From: Oscillospiraceae bacterium
GTDB lineage: Bacteria > Bacillota > Clostridia > Oscillospirales > Ruminococcaceae
Length of the DNA: 21,501 bases
Direction of reading: 5' to 3'
NCBI GenBank assembly: GCA_019423445.1
Contig: JAHZBJ010000028.1
Location: 1 to 21,501, forward strand
Shown: in pieces, positions 5,460-12,528 of the stretch
Layout: each line of letters starts with the position of its first letter
Numbering within the stretch: the stretch's first letter is position 1
Position numbers and translations under genes: made by a program
Notes under the pieces: model-generated
The model's database searches: none
The model's input: only the letters and a program-made list of their open reading frames with translations
Told to the model about the DNA's origin: nothing

Positions 5460-8348
5460 ATGATCGAAAAGTACAGAGTGCACGAGGTAGCCAAGGATTT
5501 GAACATTCCCAGCAAGGACCTGATCACCCTGCTGGAAGAGAATTTCCCCGGCGAACCGAAAAAGCATATGACCGCCCTCACCGATGCGGAGCTGAACCTG
5601 GTGTTCGATAAGTTTACTCGGGACCACAGCGCCGCCAGTCTGGACAGCTACTTTGCTTTAAAGAGCGAGAAGCCCAAGGAGAAATCTGCCCCTGCGGCTC
5701 AGGAAAAGCCCGCCCCTGCCCAGCCGCCTAAAGCTGCTGCCGAGGCTCCGGCTGCTTCTGCAGCTCCGGCGGCGCCCGCTCCTCAGAAGCCCCAGGAGAC
5801 CCAGGCTGCCGCTCCAGCTCCTGCGCCTGAGAAGCCCGCTGCTCCCCAAGCCCAGGAGAAGCCAGTGGCCCAGGCCCCCCAGGCTGCTCCTGCTCCGGCT
5901 CAGCGGCCTGCCTCTCCTGCCCCTCAGGCCGCCTCCACGGCTCCTGCCCCGGCACAGCGGCCGTCTGCCCCCGGAACCCAGAAGCCTGCTGCCGCTCAGC
6001 CGCCCCGTCCTTCCCGTCCCGTGGACCCGGCGGTGGCCAACTTCCGCCCGGGCCAGCGGACCTACAACAACCGTACTACCTATGGCGGCCAGTCTGCCCA
6101 GGGCGGAGAGCGCCGTCCTTTCGGACAGGGCCAGGGCCAGGGTCAGGGTCGTCCGGCTCCCCAGGGGGATCGCCGCCCCTTCGGTCAGGGCCAGAATCAG
6201 GGCCGCCCCGGCGCCCAGGGGGACCGCCGTCCCTTTGGTCAGCAGCCCCGGCCCCAGCAGCAGCAGACCCCGCCTGCGCCGCCTAAGCCTGTGCTTCCGC
6301 CTCAGGGAACTCCCATCGAGATCAAGATGCCCCAGAAGCAGAAGGGACCCAAGGGAGAGCGTCAGGCTCCTGTCACCGTCACCAACGTGGTGGTGGATAT
6401 GCGTACCTCCGAGGTGAACCTGGACAAATACAACGAGCGGTATGAGCAGATCGCTCCCAGCTCCTCGGTGAAGGATAATATCGTTAAGAAGCAGAAGCTG
6501 AACCAGCGCTCCCAGCGCAAGGGCAAGCCCTTTATGAGCCGCAAGGAGCGTGAGGATCAGAAGATGCGTCATCTGGAGATGGAGCGCCAGCGCCGCCAGA
6601 AACTGGAGGTCACCCTCCCTGAGGAGATGACGGTGGGCGAACTGGCCGCCATTCTGAAGGTCCAGGCCAGCGAGATCATTAAGCGGCTGATGCCCCTGGG
6701 AGTGATGGCCGCCGTCAATGATACCATCGATTACGATACCGCCGCCCTGGTGGCTATGGAGATCGGCGCAAAAGTGTCCAAGGAAGTGGTGGTCACCATC
6801 GAGGACCGTCTCTTTGACGAGACCGAGGACACCGATGAAAACCTCCAGCCCAGAAGCCCCATTGTGGTGGTTATGGGCCACGTGGACCACGGCAAGACCT
6901 CCCTTCTGGACGCCATCCGAAACACCAATGTGGTCTCCGGCGAGGCTGGCGGTATCACCCAGCACATTGGCGCCTACCAGGTGGAAGTGAATGGCCGTCC
7001 CATCACCTTCCTGGATACCCCTGGCCATGCCGCTTTTACTGCCATGCGGGCCAGAGGCGCCCAGGTCACCGATATCGCGGTGCTGGTGGTGGCCGCTGAC
7101 GACGGCATTATGCCTCAGACGGTGGAGGCCATCAACCATGCCAAGGACGCCGGGGTCTCTATCATCGTGGCCATTAACAAGATGGATAAACCCCACGCCA
7201 ACCCCGACAAGGTAAAGCAGCAGCTCACCGAGTACGGTCTGGTGCCGGAGGAGTGGGGCGGCGACGTCATCTGTGTGCCTGTCTCCGCCAAGACCCGCCA
7301 GGGTATTGATACCCTTCTGGAGAACCTTCTCCTGGTGGCGGATATCAAGGAGCTCAAGGCCAATCCTGACCGGATGGCCAGGGGCACCGTCATCGAAGCC
7401 AGACTGGATAAAGGCCGGGGCCCTGTGGCCACCGTCCTGGTTCAGACCGGTACCCTCCACGCTGGGGATATCATTATTGCCGGAACCGCTGTGGGCCGTG
7501 TCCGTGTGATGATCAGCGACAAAGGAGAACGGGTGGAGACCGCCGGTCCCTCTGTCCCGGTGGAGATCACCGGCCTTGCGGATGTTCCTGCCGCAGGCGA
7601 CCAGTTTAACGCCGTGGAAGACGAGAAGCTGGCCCGTGAGCTGGTGGAGCAGCGCCGTGAGGAGGCCAAGCAGCAGCAGTTCAACTCTTATCAGAAGGTC
7701 ACTTTGGATAACCTCTTTGAGCACATCTCCCAGGAGGAGGTTATCGAGCTGCCCATTATCGTCAAGGCTGACGTCCAGGGCTCGGTGGAGGCTGTGAAGC
7801 AGTCTCTGGAGAAGCTCTCCAACGACGAGGTCCGGGTTCGGGTGATCCACGGCGCAGTTGGCGCTGTCAGCGAGTCCGATGTGATGCTGGCTGCTGCTTC
7901 CGGGGCTATCATCGTGGGCTTCAACGTCCGTCCCGATTCCATCGCCAAGGAGAACGCCGAGCGGGATGGGGTGGAGATCCACCTGTACCGCATCATCTAC
8001 GACGCCATCGAGGATGTGGAGGCCGCCATGAAGGGCATGCTGGCTCCCAAGACCAAGGAAGTGGATCTGGGCCGGGCCGAAGTGCGCCAGGTGTACAACA
8101 TCACCGGCGTTGGCAAGGTGGCTGGCTGCTATGTCCTGGAGGGCAAGATCGCCCGGGGCGCCAATATCCGCCTGGTCCGGGATGGCATTATCATCACCGA
8201 TGTGAAGCTGGCCAGCCTCAAGCGGTTCAAGGATGATGTCAAAGAAGTGGCCGCTGGCTACGAGTGCGGTATCACCCTGGAAAAGACCGCCGACCTCAAG
8301 GAAGGCGACATCTTTGAAGCCTACGAGATCCAGGAGATCAAGGATTGA
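5460..8348 (+). CDS. infB: Translation initiation factor IF-2
   Basis: IF-2 is the GTPase that places fMet-tRNA in the 30S P site and promotes 50S joining. Residues 1-55 form an IF2_N helical domain (YRVHEVAKDLNIPSKDLITLLEE). Residues about 70-290 are a disordered Ala/Pro/Gln linker, then a Gly/Gln/Arg-rich repeat. A second IF2_N domain lies near 385-440. The G domain has GHVDHGKT at 473-480, DTPGH at 519-523, NKMD at 573-576 and SAK at 609-611, all intact. Domains II, III and IV (fMet-tRNA-binding C2) follow to residue 962. The protein is long for a Gram-positive IF-2 (B. subtilis 716) because of the linker. The ATG directly abuts the ylxQ stop, with AAGGAGGAG inside ylxQ. Confidence 0.98.
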   Translation: MIEKYRVHEVAKDLNIPSKDLITLLEENFPGEPKKHMTALTDAELNLVFDKFTRDHSAASLDSYFALKSEKPKEKSAPAAQEKPAPAQPPKAAAEAPAASAAPAAPAPQKPQETQAAAPAPAPEKPAAPQAQEKPVAQAPQAAPAPAQRPASPAPQAASTAPAPAQRPSAPGTQKPAAAQPPRPSRPVDPAVANFRPGQRTYNNRTTYGGQSAQGGERRPFGQGQGQGQGRPAPQGDRRPFGQGQNQGRPGAQGDRRPFGQQPRPQQQQTPPAPPKPVLPPQGTPIEIKMPQKQKGPKGERQAPVTVTNVVVDMRTSEVNLDKYNERYEQIAPSSSVKDNIVKKQKLNQRSQRKGKPFMSRKEREDQKMRHLEMERQRRQKLEVTLPEEMTVGELAAILKVQASEIIKRLMPLGVMAAVNDTIDYDTAALVAMEIGAKVSKEVVVTIEDRLFDETEDTDENLQPRSPIVVVMGHVDHGKTSLLDAIRNTNVVSGEAGGITQHIGAYQVEVNGRPITFLDTPGHAAFTAMRARGAQVTDIAVLVVAADDGIMPQTVEAINHAKDAGVSIIVAINKMDKPHANPDKVKQQLTEYGLVPEEWGGDVICVPVSAKTRQGIDTLLENLLLVADIKELKANPDRMARGTVIEARLDKGRGPVATVLVQTGTLHAGDIIIAGTAVGRVRVMISDKGERVETAGPSVPVEITGLADVPAAGDQFNAVEDEKLARELVEQRREEAKQQQFNSYQKVTLDNLFEHISQEEVIELPIIVKADVQGSVEAVKQSLEKLSNDEVRVRVIHGAVGAVSESDVMLAAASGAIIVGFNVRPDSIAKENAERDGVEIHLYRIIYDAIEDVEAAMKGMLAPKTKEVDLGRAEVRQVYNITGVGKVAGCYVLEGKIARGANIRLVRDGIIITDVKLASLKRFKDDVKEVAAGYECGITLEKTADLKEGDIFEAYEIQEIKD
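6111..6250 (+). repeat. Imperfect coding repeat RRPFGQ in the IF-2 linker
   Basis: Three units starting RRPFGQ (IF-2 residues 218, 238 and 256) are spaced 60 and 54 bases apart. Each is followed by Gln/Gly-rich sequence, and the last two are preceded by GD. The first unit also holds a short GGCCAG-type microsatellite encoding alternating Gly-Gln. The DNA copies are similar but not identical, which suggests expansion by slippage or unequal exchange. Confidence 0.8.
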
Positions 8349-8365
8349 GGATATAAGGAGAAACC

Positions 8366-8704
8366 ATGGCATCGTTTAAAACCGCGCGTCTTAACGAAGA
8401 CATTCTGCGGGAGCTTACCAGCATCTTCCGGGAGCTGAAGGACCCCCGCATCGACCCTATGCTTTCCATCGTCAAGGTGGACCTTTCCAACGACCAGTCC
8501 AGCTGTAAGGTCTATGTCAGTTCCATGTCCGGGATGGAAGCGGCCAAAGAGAGCGTCAAGGGCCTCACCAGCGCCGCCGGCTTTGTTCGGCGGGAGTTGG
8601 GCCGCCGGGTTCAGATGCGCCGCAGCCCGGAGCTCAAGTTTATCCCGGACGATTCCATTGAACACGGCGTCCAGATCGCCAAAAAGCTGGGGGAGATCCT
8701 GTAA
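8366..8704 (+). CDS. rbfA: 30S ribosome-binding factor RbfA
   Basis: A 112-residue KH-fold assembly factor that binds pre-30S particles and helps mature the 16S 5' end. Signatures visible: ARLNEDILRELTSIFRELKDPRI at the N-terminus, LSIVKVDLSNDQSSCKVYVSSM as the central strand, and VRRELGRRVQMRRSPELKFIPDDSIEHGVQI at the end. The ATG follows ATAAGGAG by 5 bases and lies 17 bases after infB. In many Clostridia the next gene is a DHH/NrnA-type phosphoesterase. Here truB follows directly. Confidence 0.96.
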   Translation: MASFKTARLNEDILRELTSIFRELKDPRIDPMLSIVKVDLSNDQSSCKVYVSSMSGMEAAKESVKGLTSAAGFVRRELGRRVQMRRSPELKFIPDDSIEHGVQIAKKLGEIL

Positions 8705-8735
8705 CCTGCCCCAAGCACCCAAAAGGAGGGGCAGT

Positions 8736-9641
8736 ATGCCGGAAGGGATTCTCTGCATCGACAAGCCGGAGGGGTGGACCTCCTTCGACGTGGTGGCCAA
8801 GTGCCGGGGTATCACCAAATGCCGGAAGATCGGCCACGGGGGTACTCTGGACCCCATGGCAACAGGGGTGCTTCCCATCTTCCTGGGCAGGGCAGTAAAG
8901 GCCACCGAGCTGATGCCGGTTCAGGAGAAGCGGTATGTGGCGGGGATCCGGTTCGGGATCACCACGGATACCCAGGATGTCACCGGCCGGGTTTTGGAAG
9001 AGAGCAGCCAGCCGGTAACCAGGGAGGCTCTGGAGGCCGCCCTGGAGACCCAGCGTGGGGAGATCCGGCAGCTGCCTCCCATGTTCTCCGCCGTCTGGGT
9101 GGACGGGCGGAGACTCTACGATCTGGCCCGGAAGGGCCATGAGGTGGAGCGCCCTCTCAGGGAGGTCACCGTCCACCGTCTGGAGCTTCTGGATTTTGAC
9201 CCGGAAGCCAGGACTTGCACCATCGACGTTACTTGCTCCAAGGGGACTTATGTCCGCACCATCTGCCACGACCTGGGGATTGCCCTGGGCTGCGGCGGAG
9301 CTCTTGCCAGCCTGCGCCGCACAGAGAGCCTGGGATTTACCCAGGAGCAGTGCGTCACTCTGGAAGAGCTGGGAGAGATCTGCGCCCAGGGACGATTGGA
9401 AGAAATCCTTCTCCCGGTGGATTCGGCCTTCCGGTGCTATGGGAGGGTTTATCTTTCCCCAAAGCAGGCGGCGATGTTCCGCAGCGGCGCGGTGCTGGAT
9501 ACCCGCAGGGTCCGCCATCCCGACACCACAGATCCCCTCCGGGTCTACGAGGGCGGGGGCAGCGGCCGCTTTCTGGGCCTTGCCCGGGTGGAGCCTGTCA
9601 CTGAGGAACTGATCATCATCAAGCTTTTTGCCCCGGCGTAA
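8736..9641 (+). CDS. truB: tRNA pseudouridine(55) synthase TruB
   Basis: TruB isomerises U55 in the T-loop of tRNAs. The protein starts MPEGILCIDKPEGWTSFDVV and carries GHGGTLDPMATGVL, where D39 is the catalytic aspartate. Further family motifs are EKRYVAGIRFGITTDTQDVTG, QLPPMFSAVWVDGRRLYDLARKG, SKGTYVRTICHDLG and ALASLRRTESLGF. About 301 residues is a normal length. The start at 8736 has AAAGGAGG about 7 bases upstream. The same frame is open back to 8514 inside rbfA, but that extension overlaps rbfA and shows no TruB sequence. A C-terminal PUA-like segment is probable (about 230-300). Confidence 0.97.
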   Translation: MPEGILCIDKPEGWTSFDVVAKCRGITKCRKIGHGGTLDPMATGVLPIFLGRAVKATELMPVQEKRYVAGIRFGITTDTQDVTGRVLEESSQPVTREALEAALETQRGEIRQLPPMFSAVWVDGRRLYDLARKGHEVERPLREVTVHRLELLDFDPEARTCTIDVTCSKGTYVRTICHDLGIALGCGGALASLRRTESLGFTQEQCVTLEELGEICAQGRLEEILLPVDSAFRCYGRVYLSPKQAAMFRSGAVLDTRRVRHPDTTDPLRVYEGGGSGRFLGLARVEPVTEELIIIKLFAPA

Positions 9642-9660
9642 GCCGCTTGGTATAAAGACA

Positions 9661-9686
9661 CCCCGGACAGTCCCGGGGCGTTCTTT
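9661..9686 (+). terminator. Weak terminator-like hairpin between truB and ribF
   Basis: CCCCGG (9661-9666) pairs with CCGGGG (9673-9678) over a 6-base loop, followed by CG and TTCTTT. The stem is short but GC-rich and the T-tract is interrupted, so it probably terminates only part of the transcripts. ribF has no obvious promoter of its own after it. Confidence 0.5.
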
Positions 9687-9749
9687 CATCTGAATTTTTC
9701 GGGATACCGGCAGAGCCGGCAGTGTGTAGAATCGCGCAAAAGGAGTTGT

Positions 9750-10670
9750 ATGCCTTTGGTTGTCACCCAGGATCTGACCATTCCCCGGGGATTTGCTTCG
9801 TCGGTGGCCCTTGGCTTTTTCGACGGAGTCCACATGGGACACCGGGCGGTGGTGGGCACAGCTGTGGAAGCTGCAAGAACCCAGGGGTTGGTGCCCTGTG
9901 TTTTTACTTTCCGTCCAGATGGGGGTATCCCTGCTGGCAAGGGCCGTCTCACCCTTCTCCAGACCGAAGAGCAGAAGGAACGGGTTCTGGACTCCATGGG
10001 AGTGCAGGAAGTGGTGTGCCCGGCATTCCGGGATTTTGGGGCCATGAGTCCGGAGGGATTTGTAAGGGATTTCCTTCACGGCGTTATGGGAGCCAGAACT
10101 TTGGTTTGTGGTTTCAACTACCATTTTGGCAAGGGAGGCGCCGCCGGTGTGGAGGAGCTGCGGAATCTCTGTCAGCCTTTCGGCATCCAGGTGGAGGCGG
10201 TGCCGCCGGTTCTGTGGCAGGGAGAGGTGGTGAGCTCCACCCGGATACGGGAGGCCATTCGGGAAGGCCGGATGGAGGAAGCCAATGGGATGCTGGGAAG
10301 CCCCTTTACCTTGGAGCTTCCGGTGGTCCACGGAAAGCGCCTGGCCCGGACCCAGTCTTGGCCCACCATCAACCAAATTTTTCCGCCGGACTTCACAATT
10401 CCCCGCCATGGGGTTTATTATACCCGGGCATTTCTGGATGGCCGGGAATGGGCCGCCATTACCAATGTGGGGATCAAACCCACCTTGAATGAAAAGAACC
10501 TTACCATGGAAACATACATATTGGACTACACAGGTGATTTGTACGGTAGGACCGTCCCTGTTTCCCTCCTCAGTTTCCTGCGCCCGGAAATGAAATTCGG
10601 TTCTTTGCAGGAACTTTCGGAGCGGATCCAGGAGGATATAAAGGCGGTAAGGGAACTCGCCGGCGCCTAA
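9750..10670 (+). CDS. ribF: Bifunctional riboflavin kinase / FMN adenylyltransferase RibF
   Basis: RibF makes FMN from riboflavin and then FAD from FMN, both with ATP. The N-terminal nucleotidyltransferase domain (about 1-180) has GFFDGVHMGH (H28-x-G-H31), CGFNYHFGKG and VVSSTRIREAI. The C-terminal flavokinase domain (about 185-300) has HGKRLA, PTINQIFPPDF, GVYYTRAFLDG and TNVGIKPT. At the kinase loop, where many homologues read G-x-x-[IL]-G-F-P-T-[AI]-N, this protein reads ARTQSWPTIN: the PT-x-N is kept but the Gly-Phe is Ser-Trp, so flavokinase activity is probable rather than certain. ATG 9750 has AAAAGGAG about 5 bases upstream. Its stop sits in the middle of a small palindrome. Position after truB is conserved in Firmicutes. 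Confidence 0.94.
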   Translation: MPLVVTQDLTIPRGFASSVALGFFDGVHMGHRAVVGTAVEAARTQGLVPCVFTFRPDGGIPAGKGRLTLLQTEEQKERVLDSMGVQEVVCPAFRDFGAMSPEGFVRDFLHGVMGARTLVCGFNYHFGKGGAAGVEELRNLCQPFGIQVEAVPPVLWQGEVVSSTRIREAIREGRMEEANGMLGSPFTLELPVVHGKRLARTQSWPTINQIFPPDFTIPRHGVYYTRAFLDGREWAAITNVGIKPTLNEKNLTMETYILDYTGDLYGRTVPVSLLSFLRPEMKFGSLQELSERIQEDIKAVRELAGA

Positions 10671-10712
10671 GGCGCCGCCCTCCGCCGGAAGTCAACAAAG
10701 GAGAAAAACGCC

Positions 10713-11357
10713 ATGCCCCATAAGAAAGCCAATTCCCAGCCGGCCAAGAAGCCAATGGACAAAAAGAAGATCCTCACCATTGCCGCCGTGACAGTTGCGG
10801 TGGTGTTGGTGGCCATTCTGGTGGACAGCATGATCCGGAACCCCCGGTGCAAGGACGAGACAGACGCCATGAACGTCATCATCCAAAAAGTGCTGCCGTC
10901 TCTGGATGAGATCGCAGACGACGAGGGCTTCGGTCTTGAGGTAAAGGAGATTGAGACCATCGGCTCCGACGATTATTACCCCGTATATATCACACGTTTT
11001 CCCAAGTGTGAGGACGGGGAGGCAGCCAAACAGGTTGTGGAGAACCGGGTGCTGCCCTCCATGGAATCCGGCGGGGATGCGGATCTTACCCTTCTGGAAG
11101 ATCAGGAGATAGAAGGTCTGAAATACTTCGTGGTGGAAGTAAGCCGCACCGGAGAGGACGGCAAGAAGGAAGTCCTTTCTACGGTGTACGTCAAAGCCAA
11201 GAACTCTCAACCCTTTGTGAAAGGGGAGGACGGGGCCTTGGAACCTGCTGCCGAGCAGGAGGAGATTCCCATCACAACTATCTATGTGAAGATCAAGAAC
11301 TCCCAGCCTTTTGTCAAGGATGACACCACCGGACAGCTGGTGCCCTACGGCGGCTGA
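10713..11357 (+). CDS. Uncharacterised membrane-anchored protein with duplicated NSQPFVK motif
   Basis: I do not recognise a named family. The 214-residue protein has a short basic N-terminus (MPHKKANSQPAKKPMDKKK), one hydrophobic segment at about 20-38 and then an acidic soluble part. The topology therefore looks N-in, C-out with a single anchor, not a cleaved signal. A compact domain (about 46-155) contains VLPSLDEIADDEGFGLEVKEIETIGSDDYYPVY. A 14-residue motif then occurs twice, TVYVKAKNSQPFVK at 157-170 and TIYVKIKNSQPFVK at 189-202, 12 of 14 identical. It starts 42 bases after ribF with AAAGGAG upstream, so it may be co-transcribed with it, and ends at a strong terminator. A lineage-specific insertion between ribF and rpsO. 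No function can be assigned. Confidence 0.85.
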   Translation: MPHKKANSQPAKKPMDKKKILTIAAVTVAVVLVAILVDSMIRNPRCKDETDAMNVIIQKVLPSLDEIADDEGFGLEVKEIETIGSDDYYPVYITRFPKCEDGEAAKQVVENRVLPSMESGGDADLTLLEDQEIEGLKYFVVEVSRTGEDGKKEVLSTVYVKAKNSQPFVKGEDGALEPAAEQEEIPITTIYVKIKNSQPFVKDDTTGQLVPYGG

Positions 11358-11394
11358 CAGCCTCTGGTTGGCGGTATCCTTTCAGAAACGGACC

Positions 11395-11424
11395 TTGTTC
11401 CGGCCCGGGCGGATGCGGTAAAAT
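11395..11424 (+). promoter_or_regulatory. Possible sigma-A promoter overlapping a terminator
   Basis: TTGTTC (11395-11400), an 18-base spacer and TAAAAT (11419-11424) fit a moderate sigma-A promoter. The elements lie on the left arm of the terminator hairpin, so a transcript starting near 11431 would carry only the right arm and escape termination. It would drive the CFI-box gene. Plausible but the match is only fair. Confidence 0.35.
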
Positions 11425-11463
11425 CAAGCGTAATGGCTGTTTTATCCCGCCTGGGCCTTTTTT
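11402..11463 (+). terminator. Rho-independent terminator after the 10713 gene
   Basis: GGCCCGGGCGG (11402-11412) pairs with CCGCCTGGGCC (11447-11457) with one G-U pair. The inner GGTAAAA and TTTTATC extend the stem, and a run of six Ts follows (11458-11463). A strong intrinsic terminator with a larger than usual loop. Confidence 0.88.
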
Positions 11464-11499
11464 CAACGGGACAGCTCCAGAATGGGGAGGTGCTTAGGG

Positions 11500-11958
11500 G
11501 TGCGGGATTACGAGGATTTCGGAGAAGTTTATGAGGACGGCCAGGACGATGGTTATGAGGAGGCCATGGCTGCCGGAAGGCGGCGCACCCGGCGCGGCTC
11601 CTGGGCCGGGTACCGGAGGAACCCTGGAAAGGATCGGAAGGGGAAGAGGACTGGCCCCCGGAGCGCCCAAAAATCCCGGAATACCCAAAAGGACTCCGGC
11701 TGTTACGTGGCTACAGCGGTGTATGGCTCCTACGACTGCCCCCAGGTCTGGACACTGCGCCGGTTTCGGGACCGCTTCCTCAAACGGTATGCCCTGGGCC
11801 GGGGCTTCATTCGTTTTTATTATCGTTTTTCTCCGGGTCTGGTGGCCCGGTGGGGAGCGAACCGGACCGTTTCCGGCGGGATGCGGTGCTTTCTGGACAG
11901 GTTGACAGCCTTTTTGAGAAAGCGCGGTTATTCCGATGCCCCTTACCACGACAGATAA
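11500..11958 (+). CDS. CFI-box-CTERM domain protein
   Basis: The second half carries the conserved block CYVATAVYGSYDCPQVWTLR followed by RFRDRFLKRYALGRGFIRFYYRFSPGLV (about residues 68-115, cysteines C68 and C80). This is the pattern of the so-called CFI-box C-terminal domain found as the tail of many unrelated bacterial proteins. The block's function is not established. Here the N-terminal half is only a short acidic start (YEDFGEVYEDGQDDGYEE) and then a very basic, Arg/Gly/Lys-rich linker, so the protein is almost a stand-alone box with no membrane segment. GTG 11500 is preferred because GGGGAGG ends about 9 bases upstream, giving 152 residues. An in-frame ATG at 11482 would place that site within the gene. 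It follows a terminator and may have its own promoter. Confidence 0.8.
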   Translation: MRDYEDFGEVYEDGQDDGYEEAMAAGRRRTRRGSWAGYRRNPGKDRKGKRTGPRSAQKSRNTQKDSGCYVATAVYGSYDCPQVWTLRRFRDRFLKRYALGRGFIRFYYRFSPGLVARWGANRTVSGGMRCFLDRLTAFLRKRGYSDAPYHDR

Positions 11959-11999
11959 GGGGAAAAAGGCGGAAAGAGGCGCGGCCAATCAAATTCTTC

Positions 12000-12028
12000 T
12001 TTACACAGGAAAATATTTGTGGTATAAT
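12000..12028 (+). promoter_or_regulatory. Sigma-A promoter of rpsO
   Basis: TTTACA (12000-12005), a 17-base spacer and a perfect TATAAT (12023-12028) with an extended -10 TGG. It is the best sigma-A promoter in the window. The predicted start near 12035 gives a leader of about 135 bases before rpsO. Confidence 0.88.
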
Positions 12029-12034
12029 ACCTTC

Positions 12035-12170
12035 GCTGTCCGTCCGGGGAAGAGCCCTGGAAGGGCAAAATTCCCTCTCCTCGGCCTGGGGAATCAGGGC
12101 CTGTTCAGCAGGCGCCGCCTTACGCCCCACGCTGGGAAGCCGGAAAAATTAATACATGAGGTGAAAGACA
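12035..12170 (+). promoter_or_regulatory. Long structured leader of rpsO mRNA
   Basis: About 135 GC-rich bases between the predicted transcript start and the rpsO ATG contain local hairpins, for example GCCC/GGGC around 12053-12067 and GGCCTG/CAGGGCC around 12082-12100. The ribosome-binding site GAGGTG precedes the ATG. Ribosomal protein S15 controls its own mRNA through leader structures in several bacteria, with designs that differ between groups. I see no exact match to a known type, so a regulatory role is inference. Confidence 0.4.
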
Positions 12171-12437
12171 ATGCTGCTCAAGGAAGAGAAAACCGCAATC
12201 ATGAAGGAGTACGCCACCCACGAGGGTGACACCGGCTCCCCCGAGGTCCAGATCGCTGTGCTGAGCCGCCGTATCAACGAGCTCACCGAACACCTGAAAG
12301 TCCACAAGAAGGACCATCATTCCCGCCGTGGCCTTCTGAAGATGGTGGGTCACAGACGGAACCTGCTCAACTACCTCCAGAAGAAGGATATTGAGCGGTA
12401 CCGCGCCATCGTTGCCAAGCTGGGCCTGCGCAAATAA
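12171..12437 (+). CDS. rpsO: 30S ribosomal protein S15
   Basis: An 88-residue protein that is S15 from end to end: TGSPEVQIAVLSRRINELTEHLK, then the 16S-binding HKKDHHSRRGLLKMVGHRRNLLNYL and the tail YRAIVAKLGLRK. S15 is an early-binding protein that joins the three-way junction of helices 20-22 of 16S rRNA. The length matches the family (87-89). The gene has its own promoter and a long leader, and is followed by a perfect hairpin and then pnp, the order seen in most bacteria. Confidence 0.99.
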   Translation: MLLKEEKTAIMKEYATHEGDTGSPEVQIAVLSRRINELTEHLKVHKKDHHSRRGLLKMVGHRRNLLNYLQKKDIERYRAIVAKLGLRK

Positions 12438-12445
12438 AACATCCG

Positions 12446-12479
12446 GGAAGGCAGGCAGCCTTTGGGCTGCCTGCCTTCC
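12446..12479 (+). other. 15-bp perfect hairpin after rpsO, without T-run
   Basis: GGAAGGCAGGCAGCC (12446-12460) pairs perfectly with GGCTGCCTGCCTTCC (12465-12479) over the 4-base loop TTTG, 8 bases after the rpsO stop. No T-run follows, so efficient intrinsic termination is unlikely. It could mark the 3' end after processing, protect rpsO mRNA from exonucleases, or act as a double-strand cleavage site. Confidence 0.75.
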
Positions 12480-12528
12480 ATCCGCATTTACCAGTTCATT
12501 GGGCAAGAATTCCGGCAGAAAGTGGAGG

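Noticed and set aside
5658..8372. A 904-codon open frame antisense to infB
   Set aside because: It is a shadow of the high-GC codon pattern of infB. Its translation is low-complexity (Leu/Gly/His/Asp-rich) with no family signature, and the + strand frame is an unmistakable IF-2.
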